DNA of 64,000 nucleotides, taken from Tetradesmus obliquus (lineage: Eukaryota; Chlorophyta; Chlorophyceae; Sphaeropleales; Scenedesmaceae). Below the pieces are notes generated by a model. The model was given only the letters and a program-made list of their open reading frames with translations. It made no database searches and was not told the DNA's origin. The first letter of the stretch is position 1. Each line of letters opens with the position of its first letter. Position numbers and translations under genes: made by a program. The DNA lies in the NCBI GenBank assembly GCA_030272155.1, contig CP126199.1, positions 4,266,501 through 4,330,500 on the forward strand. The letters are read 5' to 3'. Positions 31,174-40,737 of this stretch are shown here, one piece after another.

Positions 31174-33378
31174 CTAGTTCTGGCTCTCAGGCTTCTGCCG
31201 CCGCTGCTGTTGCTGCTGCTGCTGCTGCTCCAGCTCATCCAGGAAGTCCAGGATGGGGTCAATGCGGCTGATGGAGGGGTAGGAGCAGGACAGCAGCACG
31301 CCATGCTGCTGCGGTGTGAGCGTGTTCATGGTCACAATGCCCTGCAGGACACCCAGCCAGACACGCAGCAGAATATTGTTGGTGGCTTGGTGGCTTGCAC
31401 TGAGAAGTGCTGGCAGGGGTTACACTGTGCTGCATCTTGTGGGCATGAGCAAGCATGGGCCGGGGACGCATAAACAGAGCAGTGCAGTACAGGCAGACAG
31501 TGGCTAGCATTGCAGCTGCCTCGTGCCCTCATGTCCCTACATGTACCTACAGTAACATTGTGCATGCGTGGTGCTAAGTCCGATCAAAACAAGCCGGTGC
31601 TGTTGCTGTCGGTTCTGCTGCTGCTCACCATGTGCATCCATATGATGTGCCAAGTGCTCAGCACCTGCACCTGCTTTTTCACAATGGTCTCATGCGCTGC
31701 CAGTGCATCGCCCCGCCGAGCAACCTCGCCAAGAGCATGCTGCTGCTGCTGCATGTGCCGCTGCAGCAGCTGCTGCTGGCAGCTGTGCATTTGCTGCAGC
31801 ACCAGCTGCTGCTCTGCCGGCGTCTGCTGCTGCAGGAACGCCTGGGTCTCCAGGCGCTGCTGCTGCATCTGCTGCATCATCAGCTGCTGCTCCCGCTGCG
31901 CCTGCTGCAGCATCTGCGGCAGCTCCTGCTCCTCCTGTGCTGCAATCTCCTGCTGGATCACCGCCTGCTGCTCCTGCACGGACGCCTCCAGCGCAGCAAA
32001 CATGCCGCCCATGGCTGTGCCCAGCAGCTCCTTCAAACCCTTGAACACGGCAATCTGGTGCGGCGTCAGCTGCAGCTGGTACGCCACGAGCCGCCAAAAC
32101 TCCGGGGGCGGCGGCGTCAGCGGCTGCCGCGTCTCAAAGTTTGTGAAGGCCACCTTTATGAAGCGGGGCATGTCCCACCAGAACAGCACACCGGTCAAGC
32201 AGATGTACTCGAATGCATCTGTGCCTGCCAGGCCAGCAGGCGCTGCAGGTGTGCTGCTGGAGGAGCATGCCAGGCCGCTGCTGCTGCCCTGCAGCTGGAC
32301 TCCGTTGCTGTTGCTGGAGGTGCCCGCTGGGGGAACACCGGTGCCGGTGCTGTAGCTCTGGGGTGTAGTGCCTGGTTGCTGCTGCTGCTGCTGCTGCTGC
32401 TGGTCCCAGCCGCCCAGGCGTGCCTTGTCTTTCACAGCCTGCAGCGCGCACTGGCCTGCCAGGGAGCCTAGCTTGGTGATGATCTCATCATTGGACATAG
32501 CCAGCACCTGCACGGGTGGATATCAGGGCCACAAAGCAGCACATGTAAGTTCCTGCAGCATACACAGCATGACAGCCTGCGTATGTGTGCGTATCCGCTA
32601 CCTGCAGAAATCGCTGTGTGCCTGCCTCTACACGTCCCACACAGGAGCTAGCACTGCTGGCGCCACTGCCACAAGGTGCTGCACCTCAGCAGCGCTGCTG
32701 TTTCCATGCCATTGCAGAGAGCTACAGCAGCATCCTGTGCTGCCAGTGCACCACACGATTCCACAGCGAGCGCACAAAGCCCCTGTCACGTTGCCGCAAG
32801 TGCCAGTCAAGTGCAGCAGCTCACTTCGCGCGCCCGCCCTGGCTCGAACACGTGGTGCAGGTACTCAATGTAGTTGGAGACAGGAGCTGCTGCAGCTGCC
32901 ACAGCTGGCTGCGGCCCATCCGGCTGCTCCTGCAATGTGAACTGAATCTCCAGCTCCAACCGCAGCAGTGACTGCAGAGCCTGATCCAGCACCTGCCTGT
33001 CTGCTCCCTCAGCGTAGCGCTCTGAGGCTGCCATCAGCTGTGCAGATGTTGCAAGCCCTTCCACTATCTGTTGCAGCACGTCCTCTTTGTGCTTGAGCAA
33101 CTCCTGCAAGCATAAGCAGCAGCAGCGGCAGTGCAGCAGTGGCTGGGGCATGATGCAGCAGGACCGTAGCTGCAAGCATGTACGGCAATGTCAGAGCAGC
33201 CTTCAAGAACAGCCAATCGACTCTGAAGCCAACAAGTCGGCGCATCAGCGATGTTTGAGGGTTATGTCAAGGTAGCTCTTACCCGCTGCTCCTGGAGATG
33301 CTGCAGCTCCTTCAGCTTCGCTGCAGCGGTATCCTTTAAAGCTATTAACAGCTTCTTCCAGTTATCTCGTTGTCTCAT
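31174..33378 (-). CDS. Gln-rich coiled-coil protein related to green-algal bZIP C-termini
   Basis: Four exons: 33378-33283, 33103-32825, 32507-31665 and 31341-31174; 461 residues in frame (an alternative donor at 31671 changes this by two residues). Residues 1-60 form a coiled coil (KLKELQHLQEQRELLKHKEDVLQQ). A conserved-looking block follows in exon 3: EYICLTGVLFWWDMPRFIKV and TPPPPEFWRLVAYQLQLTPHQ. A long Gln/Leu/Met-rich helix comes next, and exon 4 reads LTPQQHGVLLSCSYPSISRIDPILDFLDEL. I recall similar blocks after the leucine zipper of bZIP transcription factors in chlorophytes, but no basic DNA-binding region is visible before the coiled coil. Either a first exon has been missed or the protein does not bind DNA by itself. 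The family assignment is tentative. Confidence 0.6.
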
Positions 33379-33909
33379 GATCACTGGCTCGAGTTCAGAC
33401 GCACCCGGGCGTGGTTGCTCGGCGTAAACAAACTGAGGAACCCAACATGTAATACTTTGAAGAAGGCAACGAGTGAAGCCATGTCACTGCTGCGAACGTC
33501 ATAGAGACCAGCCAGTTCCGGATCCGTCTCGCTTTAGGTGAACAACAGCACACGTGGGTGGCATGGTAATCCCCAGGTCCACATGTAGCAACACAGGTCA
33601 GGCTTGCCACTGCTGGAAGAAAGCTGAGCACCCACTGTTCCAGACTTAGTGCTCACAATCTGTATTCAAGACTTGGTGTTCTGTGAAGCTGCATGCATCT
33701 TGTCAAGCTGGCACCTCAGGCTGGCCAGGCTGGCAACTGACAGTTGCTTGTGAAGTGCTCTGTCTCAACAGGTCTGTCCAAGTGCAGCTGGACAGGCACA
33801 TGTGTAGACACACGTGTATTGCCACAGCTCCCTCACGTTACACATCATCATAGCCATCGCAAACAAATGTCACCAGGATGGCAAAGCACTAGTAGCACCA
33901 GCTAGCTCC
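33379..33909. other. Intergenic between two minus-strand genes
   Basis: Holds the promoter of the coiled-coil gene and the 3' end of the methyltransferase gene. No gene seen. Confidence 0.4.
33838..33842 (-). terminator. TGTAA polyadenylation signal of FkbM gene
   Basis: TTACA on the plus strand reads TGTAA on the coding strand, about 68 bases after the methyltransferase stop at 33910. Confidence 0.45.
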
Positions 33910-36143
33910 TCACTGCTGCCAGGCCTCTTCAGGCAGCCCATCCCACTCATCCTGCATGAAGCTGGCACTGTCACTCAGCCCATCCCACTGCGCATCACCA
34001 AACCCTTCAGCACTGCCTTCAGCACCAGTTTGCCAGGCCTGCTCAGCCACCTCCGGCACGTACCACTCCTCCGGCCAGCCCTCCTCCCCGCTACTCATCT
34101 CCTCCTCACCAAACTGCATCGCTGGCATGGCATCACTACTATTGTCCACACCACCGCCGTCAGGCATCACCCGCGGGCCATACCCCGGCGCCGAGTACCC
34201 CTCATATGCAGGGTTGAACGCCGCAATCCTCGCCAGCTTTTCAGCGTCAAACTCCCCCTGCCGCACAAACACCAGGTCAAAGTCCAGCTTGATCAGCAGC
34301 TCATACGGCTGGCCCGCCATGGCCTGCAGCACGGCCGCCTCTGCTGCTGCGTCGTTGACCTCCACGGTGATGATGCGCACATGCACCTTGCTGAAGTCTG
34401 TTGCAGCCAGGATGGCTGCCTCGCTGCCCTCTGTGTCCAGGCTCCTGCAGCACAACAAGCATTATTGTGATGTTACACACCAAGCTCAGCATATGTTGCG
34501 GCAGCCAGCACAGCAGCGCACGCAGCGATGAGTGATATCAACTGGGGCACTTGTTGACAGCGCCACATAGTATACTACTTGCAGCTGGTTGCGGTGGTTT
34601 GTCACTGCCTTGCAATGCCTTGTAGTGCTATTGCCTGCAACATGTTCATGCAAGTGTGATTCAATTGATGTCTGGCAATACTACGCCTGCTGTGTTGCTG
34701 GCTCAGGCCACAGCCACGGCTCGAAGCTGCTGCCATACGGTTGCAGAGCTCCTCATGCCACATGGCTGTCTTTGGCTCCGTCATCAGGTTGCATTGTGCT
34801 GCTATGGCAACAACATGTGCTCAGCTGCTGACACACCTGGTTCTGCTGGCGTTGCTGCTGCCAGCACTGTTGGCATGCAACGCTGGCAGCATGCCTGTAC
34901 ACAAAGAAGCACAGCAGCTGCTGCCGAGGGCTGAAGCACTCACCAGTAGTCCACAACCTTCTGCCCCAGAGGCTCCAGCAAGCTGTGCAGCGGCCAGCAG
35001 CTGACCTGGAAATCCTCCAGCACAGCCTGGCCATCAGCAGCTGCAGCACTGTCTGCCACCCAGTCCTGCCCCTGCTGCACATCAGACGCGATGCGCTGCA
35101 TGTGCTGCTGGCTCATGTGCTGCACCAGCCCGCTTAGTGGCCCTGCTGCGCGGAATGGCAGCACACTTGGCTGCGCAGTTGGCGACACGCATGCGTTGAT
35201 AACGGCTGCATTGGTCCTATCGCTGCTGCGCAGGATGTCGCTGTACAGGCGCGGGTGTGCCTCCACCAGCAGGCCAGTCCAGCCCCTGGTAGCCTCGAGG
35301 AACAGGGTGTTGCTCAAGTCCACACCATTGTATGCTCCAGACCTGCGTGTGTGGTTGAGGAATACAGATGCAGATGGCCTTGAGCACTGACTGAACAGCA
35401 ACTGCTGCCAGCTGTCTCTGTCTCATGGTTTGCGAGAGTTGCCAGCATGGCTCCTGGCCAAGTGGGTGCAAGGTTTGGCAGGACCAGCTGCTGCTGCAGC
35501 TGCACAGCTGAAAAGCAACTTATCAACCACGGTACAATGTGTAGCAAGGCTGCACCAAGGTATGCTGACAGTGAATGTGACTAATAGCAAAAGTGCTGCT
35601 GCTGCCAGATAGGACGGCAGGTGGCTGTCTCACTCACTCTACAAAGAAGCCTCCTTGCTGCATGTTCAGCAGCTCATCAATGAGGTCATCCTGGCCAGTC
35701 TGAGAGAAGTATTTGCCATGATAGTGGCTAACTCCAGCTGTTGGGGTTCGGTACAATGCTACGTCTGGCAGCTCAGGCAGGGCAGGCCCGGCCACTGCTG
35801 TCACTGCTGCTGCTGGCACTTCTGCTACTGTTGGCACTGCAGCTACTGCTGCTTCTCTACTAGTCAATGTTGCCACTACTGGGTTGATATGTGATGGCTG
35901 CGAGTAGTACACAAACTCTTCTACAATAGCGTGCTGCGGCAGTGGTGCCGGCAGGTATTGTGCTGTGCGCGCGGTGCTTTTCGGCGATGACGAGAAGTAG
36001 CCGCAGCACAGGCCAAGGGAAAAGCCTGCAGCAAGGCCTGCCACTGTGCAAACAAACAACCAATGTTTGTTGTTGTTTTGCTGCTTAGCGGGACGTCGCG
36101 GAGACACCAGCGGCATGAGCAACACGCCATGTTTGGTGTCCAT
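33910..36143 (-). CDS. Membrane-anchored FkbM-family methyltransferase
   Basis: A SAM-dependent methyltransferase-like protein. Three exons: 36143-35638, 35342-34944 and 34444-33910; 479 residues in frame. A single membrane segment at residues 28-50 (after a short basic N-terminus) predicts a type II protein with its catalytic part in the Golgi/ER lumen. A Pro/Ala/Val-rich stem follows, then SQTGQDDLIDELL and GGFFVESGAYNGVDLSNTLFLE (SAM-binding motif I region), LLVEAHP, VINACVS, and SLDTEGSE with the family acid. The last ~100 residues are acidic and Trp/Glu-rich (EEMSSGEEGWPEEWY), an extension I cannot assign. FkbM enzymes O-methylate sugars or small molecules; a cell-wall or glycan role is plausible given the anchor. 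An upstream in-frame ATG at 36266 would add 41 residues; 36143 gives the better type II topology. Confidence 0.8.
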
Positions 36144-36690
36144 GTTGCCTCTCGACACGCGCCCAGCGTCACGGCATGTTAACCAGGTCCTTTGAACTTT
36201 GAATATGAGCAATGAAGTCATGAAAGCGTCGCTGTCGTGCACGACGTACTGCCAACTTTCTGACATGCTGGCGGGAAAGCGTAAATAACCATCTCGACGC
36301 CGTCGCAGGGCTCGATGGAGTTAAATTAATCGATCTTACACTCTGATATTAACCTGTAGCTCCAGTCTGCCTTGCGACCGTAGCCCGCAAAGCCCGCCCC
36401 CCAGCCCGCACTGCTTCACCATACCAGAGCAGGCCCAGCAGCTGCTGCTATGTGCACAGGCCCAACCATGCATAGCAACACAACAGTGGTAGACCAGCAC
36501 ACAATTGACTTTCTGCTCCTTTGCAACTCCCACCAATGCAACATTGCAACATTGCAACATTTTCAAGCCTGGCATCCACCTTCACGCTCTCCCACGAGCC
36601 TTTTAGGATTCGCAGATGCACTGCATGCTGTACACGAAAGCTTACAATGGGAAGGGATGCGACAGTATGTTGTACCGCTCCCATGCCACA
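36144..36690. other. Intergenic, FkbM promoter and fibrillin 3' region
   Basis: No gene seen. TTACA at about 36336-36340 and 36642-36646 read TGTAA on the minus strand and could polyadenylate the fibrillin transcript. Confidence 0.35.
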
Positions 36691-36719
36691 AAGCTTCACT
36701 AACCAACCTTGGCAATGGA

Positions 36720-37135
36720 CAAAACGGCCCTCAAATGCGCACAGCAGGCAGCGCATGCCCATCAGATGCACCCAGAGCAACAGTCCCAGCGCCTCTTAGT
36801 CCACTGCCCTTGGCACTGGACGAGACACGTCTCTATACGCACAGCAGGCAGCGCACGCGCCCACATGCACGCCAGAACAACTCCAGGCCCCTGAGTCCAC
36901 CTTGCTATGGCTCCATTGCTCGTACAACCATGATGAGCGCCCTCAGTCCACATTGCCATGGCTCAATAGTTGATAGGATAACGACAAGCACCTCTCGAGA
37001 GGTGAGCTCAGTCCACATAGTCTGCTGGCGCCTGCGCTCCAGCGGCCTGTCGCGCACACAGCAGGCAGCGCATGCACCCAAATGCACCCCAGAGCAGCAC
37101 TCCCAGCGCCTCTCAGTCCACGTAGTCAGCTGGCG
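36720..37135 (-). repeat. Decayed tandem copies of the fibrillin gene 3' end
   Basis: CGCACAGCAGGCAGCGCAyG occurs at about 36738, 36838 and 37053 (the last with an extra CA), each followed by TGCACCC-like words. The terminal codons of the fibrillin gene (CAGTCCACGTAGTCAGCTGG at 37114) recur at about 37008 as CAGTCCACATAGTCTGCTGG, followed by the same CGCCTGCG..TCCAGCGGCCT. AGTCCAC also recurs at 36799, 36894 and 36937. The copies are diverged and lie just past the stop codon. Confidence 0.75.
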
Positions 37136-40100
37136 CCTGCGCCTCCAGCGGCCTATCGCGCAGGTAGATGCGCAGCTCGCCCCTGTCGCCGCGCGTGATG
37201 CGCATGGAGGCGTCCAGGTACGACACGTCAAAGGAGGCGGAGCGGAAGTTCTTGGGAGGCTTGAGGAAGTCTGGCAGCTGCGGCACGTCAAACTGAGGCA
37301 GGCCCTGCGGGGGTGGTGTACAGGTGGTTGAAGAGTGGGGGCAGCCAGTAGTGGCAGGGTGAGCATTGTGCTGGCATGCCTTCAATGAGGTGTGTTCAGG
37401 AGCAGAGCGAAGCAGGTGTGCTGCAATGTCACCTTGTCTCGCAGCCATGCAGGCATCTGGCTGTCAAGCAGCCACTTTCAGGTGTGGTGGAGGCAGAGTT
37501 GTGGCAAGAAGTGATGGCCACAGCTGCACACGCCGTGGCATGCGCTGCACCCACCTGCAGCACATCAGGCCCGACAGTCCTGGCTGACGTGGACTCAAAC
37601 ACGATGGTCACCGTGTTGGGCTGAGCCACCTCATAGGTGTGCCGCAGTGTCAGCCGCACACCAGGGGTGGGCTGGGGGTCCGGGCGTGGCAGGAAGGGCA
37701 GCTGCGGCATGCCGTACGCCAGCAGCAGCTCCACCACGTTGTCCAGCAGCATCTGCAGGTTGAATGCGCCCGTGTGCAGCAGCATGAGCAAGGCATTAGG
37801 CATTAGAAACACACGGCCAAGAGCTACATCACCTGCAGCAGCAGCAGCCTGTTGAGCCCACAACTTAAGCTGCTGCATGCCACCACTGCTCTTCATCTCC
37901 TGCCCGCACCTTGTCTGCATCAATGACCTGGTACACCTGCCCCAGCACCGTCGGCAGCAGCGCAGCAGGCGGCCCCGGCCTGCTGCCGCCCAGGCTGCCG
38001 CCGTTGAAGCCGCTGCTGTACACCAGCCGCCACGTGCCCGCCAGCTTGTCCATGGTTGATGCATCAGGGCTGCTGCGGCTGGTGGACCAGCGCAGGGTGA
38101 TGGGCCCGGCCGCCTCCTCCAGGCGCGCACAGAGCTTGTCCACCTCGGAGGCCTCACGCAACTGCAAGCGAAACAAGAAGCGTTTCTAGGGTGTGATTAT
38201 ACGGTGTAGTTGTGCAGAAGCTGGTGACGTACATTACGCAACACACTGCAGGTGGCCGCAGTCGTGCAGCAAACACATGTAACGGGCGTTTCAGAGGTTG
38301 CAAGTTATAATACTGGTGGAAGTGGCAAGCAGAGCTGCTAAATGCATGTTATCAGCAAGCCGGGCGCCTATCACGCCCGGCTGCAACGCACCAGCTCTTA
38401 TCTCATGCTGCTGCTGCACTTGCCCATCCTTAGCATCGCCCCCTGCATGCGTGCGACACGCAAGTAAAGCCTACACCACAACACAGCTGCTGCTGCTGCC
38501 GGCTCACGTTTGCCGCCAGGCCCCTGTCCAGGCTGGCCACTGCCGCCAGGATCTTGACCTTGAGGCCCTCCACCTCCTCCTCGTCAAAGTCCTGAGTCAG
38601 CGTCATGTCCCTGCATTTGCAAACAGGCAAGCACAAACAGCACACACACAGGCAGGCTCAGGAGCACACAAGATGCCATACAGCTACAGGCTGCACCTCC
38701 TCCTCATCAAATTCCTGAGTCAGCGTCATGTCCCTGGCCAGGCAGATACAAGGCACACACAGGCGGTGCGGCAGAACGTGAGCCACTCAGCGCCAGCTTG
38801 TCCCATGCGTCAGCGTCATGTCCCTGCATCTGCAAACACATGCATGCTCAAACAGCACGCACACAGGCAGGCTCAGGCAGCACACAAGATGCCATGCAGG
38901 TACAGGCTGCACCTTCCCTGGTCAAAGTCCTGGGTCAGCGTCATGTCATTGAACAGCCGGAGAAACACGCAGCCACAGGCGGCACTCGACAGTTCGCATG
39001 CAGTGACAGGTTGCACACGCGCGGCAGGCACACATGCTGGTGGGCAGAACGCCCACAGCAAGAAAAACAGTGGCAGGCAGCGAAGCAGAATGTGAGCCAC
39101 CTCAGCAGTGCCCCTCATACACCACGCACACAAAACATATGTTGGCAGGCAGTGCATTAGCTGGTCAGCAGCATAACAAGCAGGTAAAGTACAAACCTGA
39201 TGGGCCCCCTGGCTGGCGTGGCATTCGCCCAAGCCATGTTGCCTGGCACGCGCACGTTGACAGTGTCAAAGGACCCAGTTGCGCCGGCAGAGCTGTTGCC
39301 GCCGCCACTGCTGCCGCTGCGCTGCCTGCTGGTGCCACTGGTAGCGGAAGAAGCAATGCCATCAGCAGCGCCAGCTGCAGCACCAACTGCTGTCGCAGCT
39401 CCCTTTACTGAGGCTTCCGCAGCGCCAGCTGCAGTGCCTGCTGCAGCACCAACTGCTGTCGCGGCTCCCTGTACTGTGGCTTCAGCGGTGCCAGCTGCAG
39501 TGCCAGCTGCAGCGCCCACTGCTGTTGCCGCTGCTTGCAGAGTAGACTCTGCAGCAGCAGTGAGGTTGTTGACGGCTGCCTCAGCTGCTGCTTCTGCTGC
39601 GGAGATGCCCTGTGTGGTGAGGTTCGTTGCGGCTTCTATGCCCTGCTGCGCTGCTGAAGCTGAGCCTGAGATAGCGTCCTCTGCGCTCCCTGCTGCTGCC
39701 CTGATGCCTTCGCTCACCAACTCAGCAGGTGTCCTGACTGCATCACTTGCAGCAGGGCCTGCAGAGCTTTGCGGCGTGTTATCACTTGCATTTGCACGTT
39801 GCTGCTGCTGGTCGTACATCTTGTTTGCCATCTGCACAGCAGGAGATTGCTCCTTCTGCTGCTGCTCTGCCATGTTGTTGGCAAGCTGCACGGCAGGTGA
39901 CTCTGCAGCAGGTGACTTTGCTTGCTGCGGCTTCTGCTGCTTTTGCTGCTGCTCTGCCATGTTGTTTGCAAGCTGCACTGCAGGTGACTCCTCAGGCACT
40001 GAGGAGTCGTTGCTGCTTGAGCTACTGCGACGAAAACGCCGAGGCACGCTGTTGCCACCTGATCCATCCTTATCATTGCCTGCAAGTTGCATGTTGTTGA

Positions 40101-40508
40101 TGGCGTGGATGTAAGCAGCGTGGAGTATGTGGCAGTTGGTGAAGCACTACCACTGCAGGATCCTTGCAATGCTGCAGCAGAGTCTGTTGGGGGTTGACGT
40201 GCCTCATCAGACAAAAACCCTGATACAAAGCTCAGCTGTTGCAACACTGGTCTGCTGTGTTTTGGGCCAAACGTGCTGGAGCCAGTACACCTGCTGCTGC
40301 TCAGGTACTCACCCTTGGCTCGCACAGGAGGCACTGGCCGAGCTGACTGACGAAATGGAGCCCTGTAACCAGTACAGCGGGGTACAATGAGCCTCTGTGC
40401 AGCTTCGCCACAAACCTGCAAATGTGCTGTCGTGTGTGAACGCAACGCTCGTCACCTGGCGTGGTGATGGACGCGGCCCCTGGCTAAGAGCGAGCTCTGC
40501 AGCAACAT
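37113..40508 (-). CDS. Plastid fibrillin (PAP) with LEA-like N-terminal extension
   Basis: Plastid lipid-associated protein of the fibrillin/PAP family, a lipocalin-like protein of thylakoids and plastoglobules. Seven exons: 40508-40456, 40362-40313, 40079-39197, 38610-38508, 38161-37910, 37752-37555 and 37304-37113; 576 residues in frame. The first two exons make a compact transit peptide (MLLQSSLLARGRVHHHAR then APFRQSARPVPPVRA). Exon 3 encodes ~290 residues of low complexity: repeats of SPAVQLANNMAEQQQ and three ~22-residue Ala/Gly/Thr repeats (AATAVGAAAGTAAG) like LEA proteins. The PAP domain fills residues 330-576: LDRGLAAN, KLAGTWRLVYSSGF, VYQVIDADKMLLDNVVEL, FESTSARTVGPD, and the C-terminal ASFDVSYLDASMRITRGDRGELRIYL. 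Acceptor-side and 3'-end duplications surround it. Confidence 0.85.
38571..38960 (-). repeat. Four copies of the fibrillin exon 4 acceptor region
   Basis: CAGCGTCATGTCCCTG (antisense of the acceptor and first codons of exon 4, MTLT) occurs near 38599, 38722, 38812 and, ending differently, 38937. Three of the four are followed or preceded by the TCAAAGTCCTGAG-type codons for LTQDFDE and by GCAAACA/GGCACACACAGGCAGGCTCAG. Spacing is about 123, 90 and 125 bp. The copy at 38610 is used because only it continues into an open frame through VKILAAVASLDRG. Confidence 0.85.
39350..39540 (-). repeat. 66-bp coding tandem repeat in fibrillin exon 3
   Basis: Three adjacent copies of a 66-bp unit (GCACCAACTGCTGTCGCxGC core at about 39380, 39446 and, diverged, 39512) encode the 22-residue Ala-rich LEA-like repeats of the fibrillin extension. 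Confidence 0.8.
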
Positions 40509-40687
40509 CTTCTCAGTCAACAGACTACAGATCGCAGACAGAGAACGGCTAGATGCGTCGTAGGTGTGTCGGAGCAGGGGACGTAGATGAACTGCTTTCG
40601 AGGTTGGTGCTGCAGCTACGTGATACCTGTACACAAATACCACACAACGATCTTGATCACATGGCAAAGCACGCTGTAGCAACCTTG

Positions 40688-40692
40688 TTACA
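40688..40692 (-). terminator. TGTAA polyadenylation signal of CTU2
   Basis: TTACA on the plus strand, 46-50 bases after the CTU2 stop codon on the minus strand. It fits the green-algal signal position and lies 180 bases before the fibrillin start codon. Confidence 0.5.
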
Positions 40693-40737
40693 CCAGGTCG
40701 CACTAGTGGTGTCATCACAGTCACACCACTACTGTGA

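Noticed and set aside
31510..32471. Long plus-strand frames opposite the coiled-coil gene
   Set aside because: Leu/Cys/Ala-rich mirror images of the Gln-rich sense exon 3, with no domain.
40313..40445. Fibrillin start within a longer frame beginning near 40445
   Set aside because: That frame begins with TTG, not ATG. The two short exons 40508-40456 and 40362-40313 give an ATG, fit phase and make a better transit peptide.
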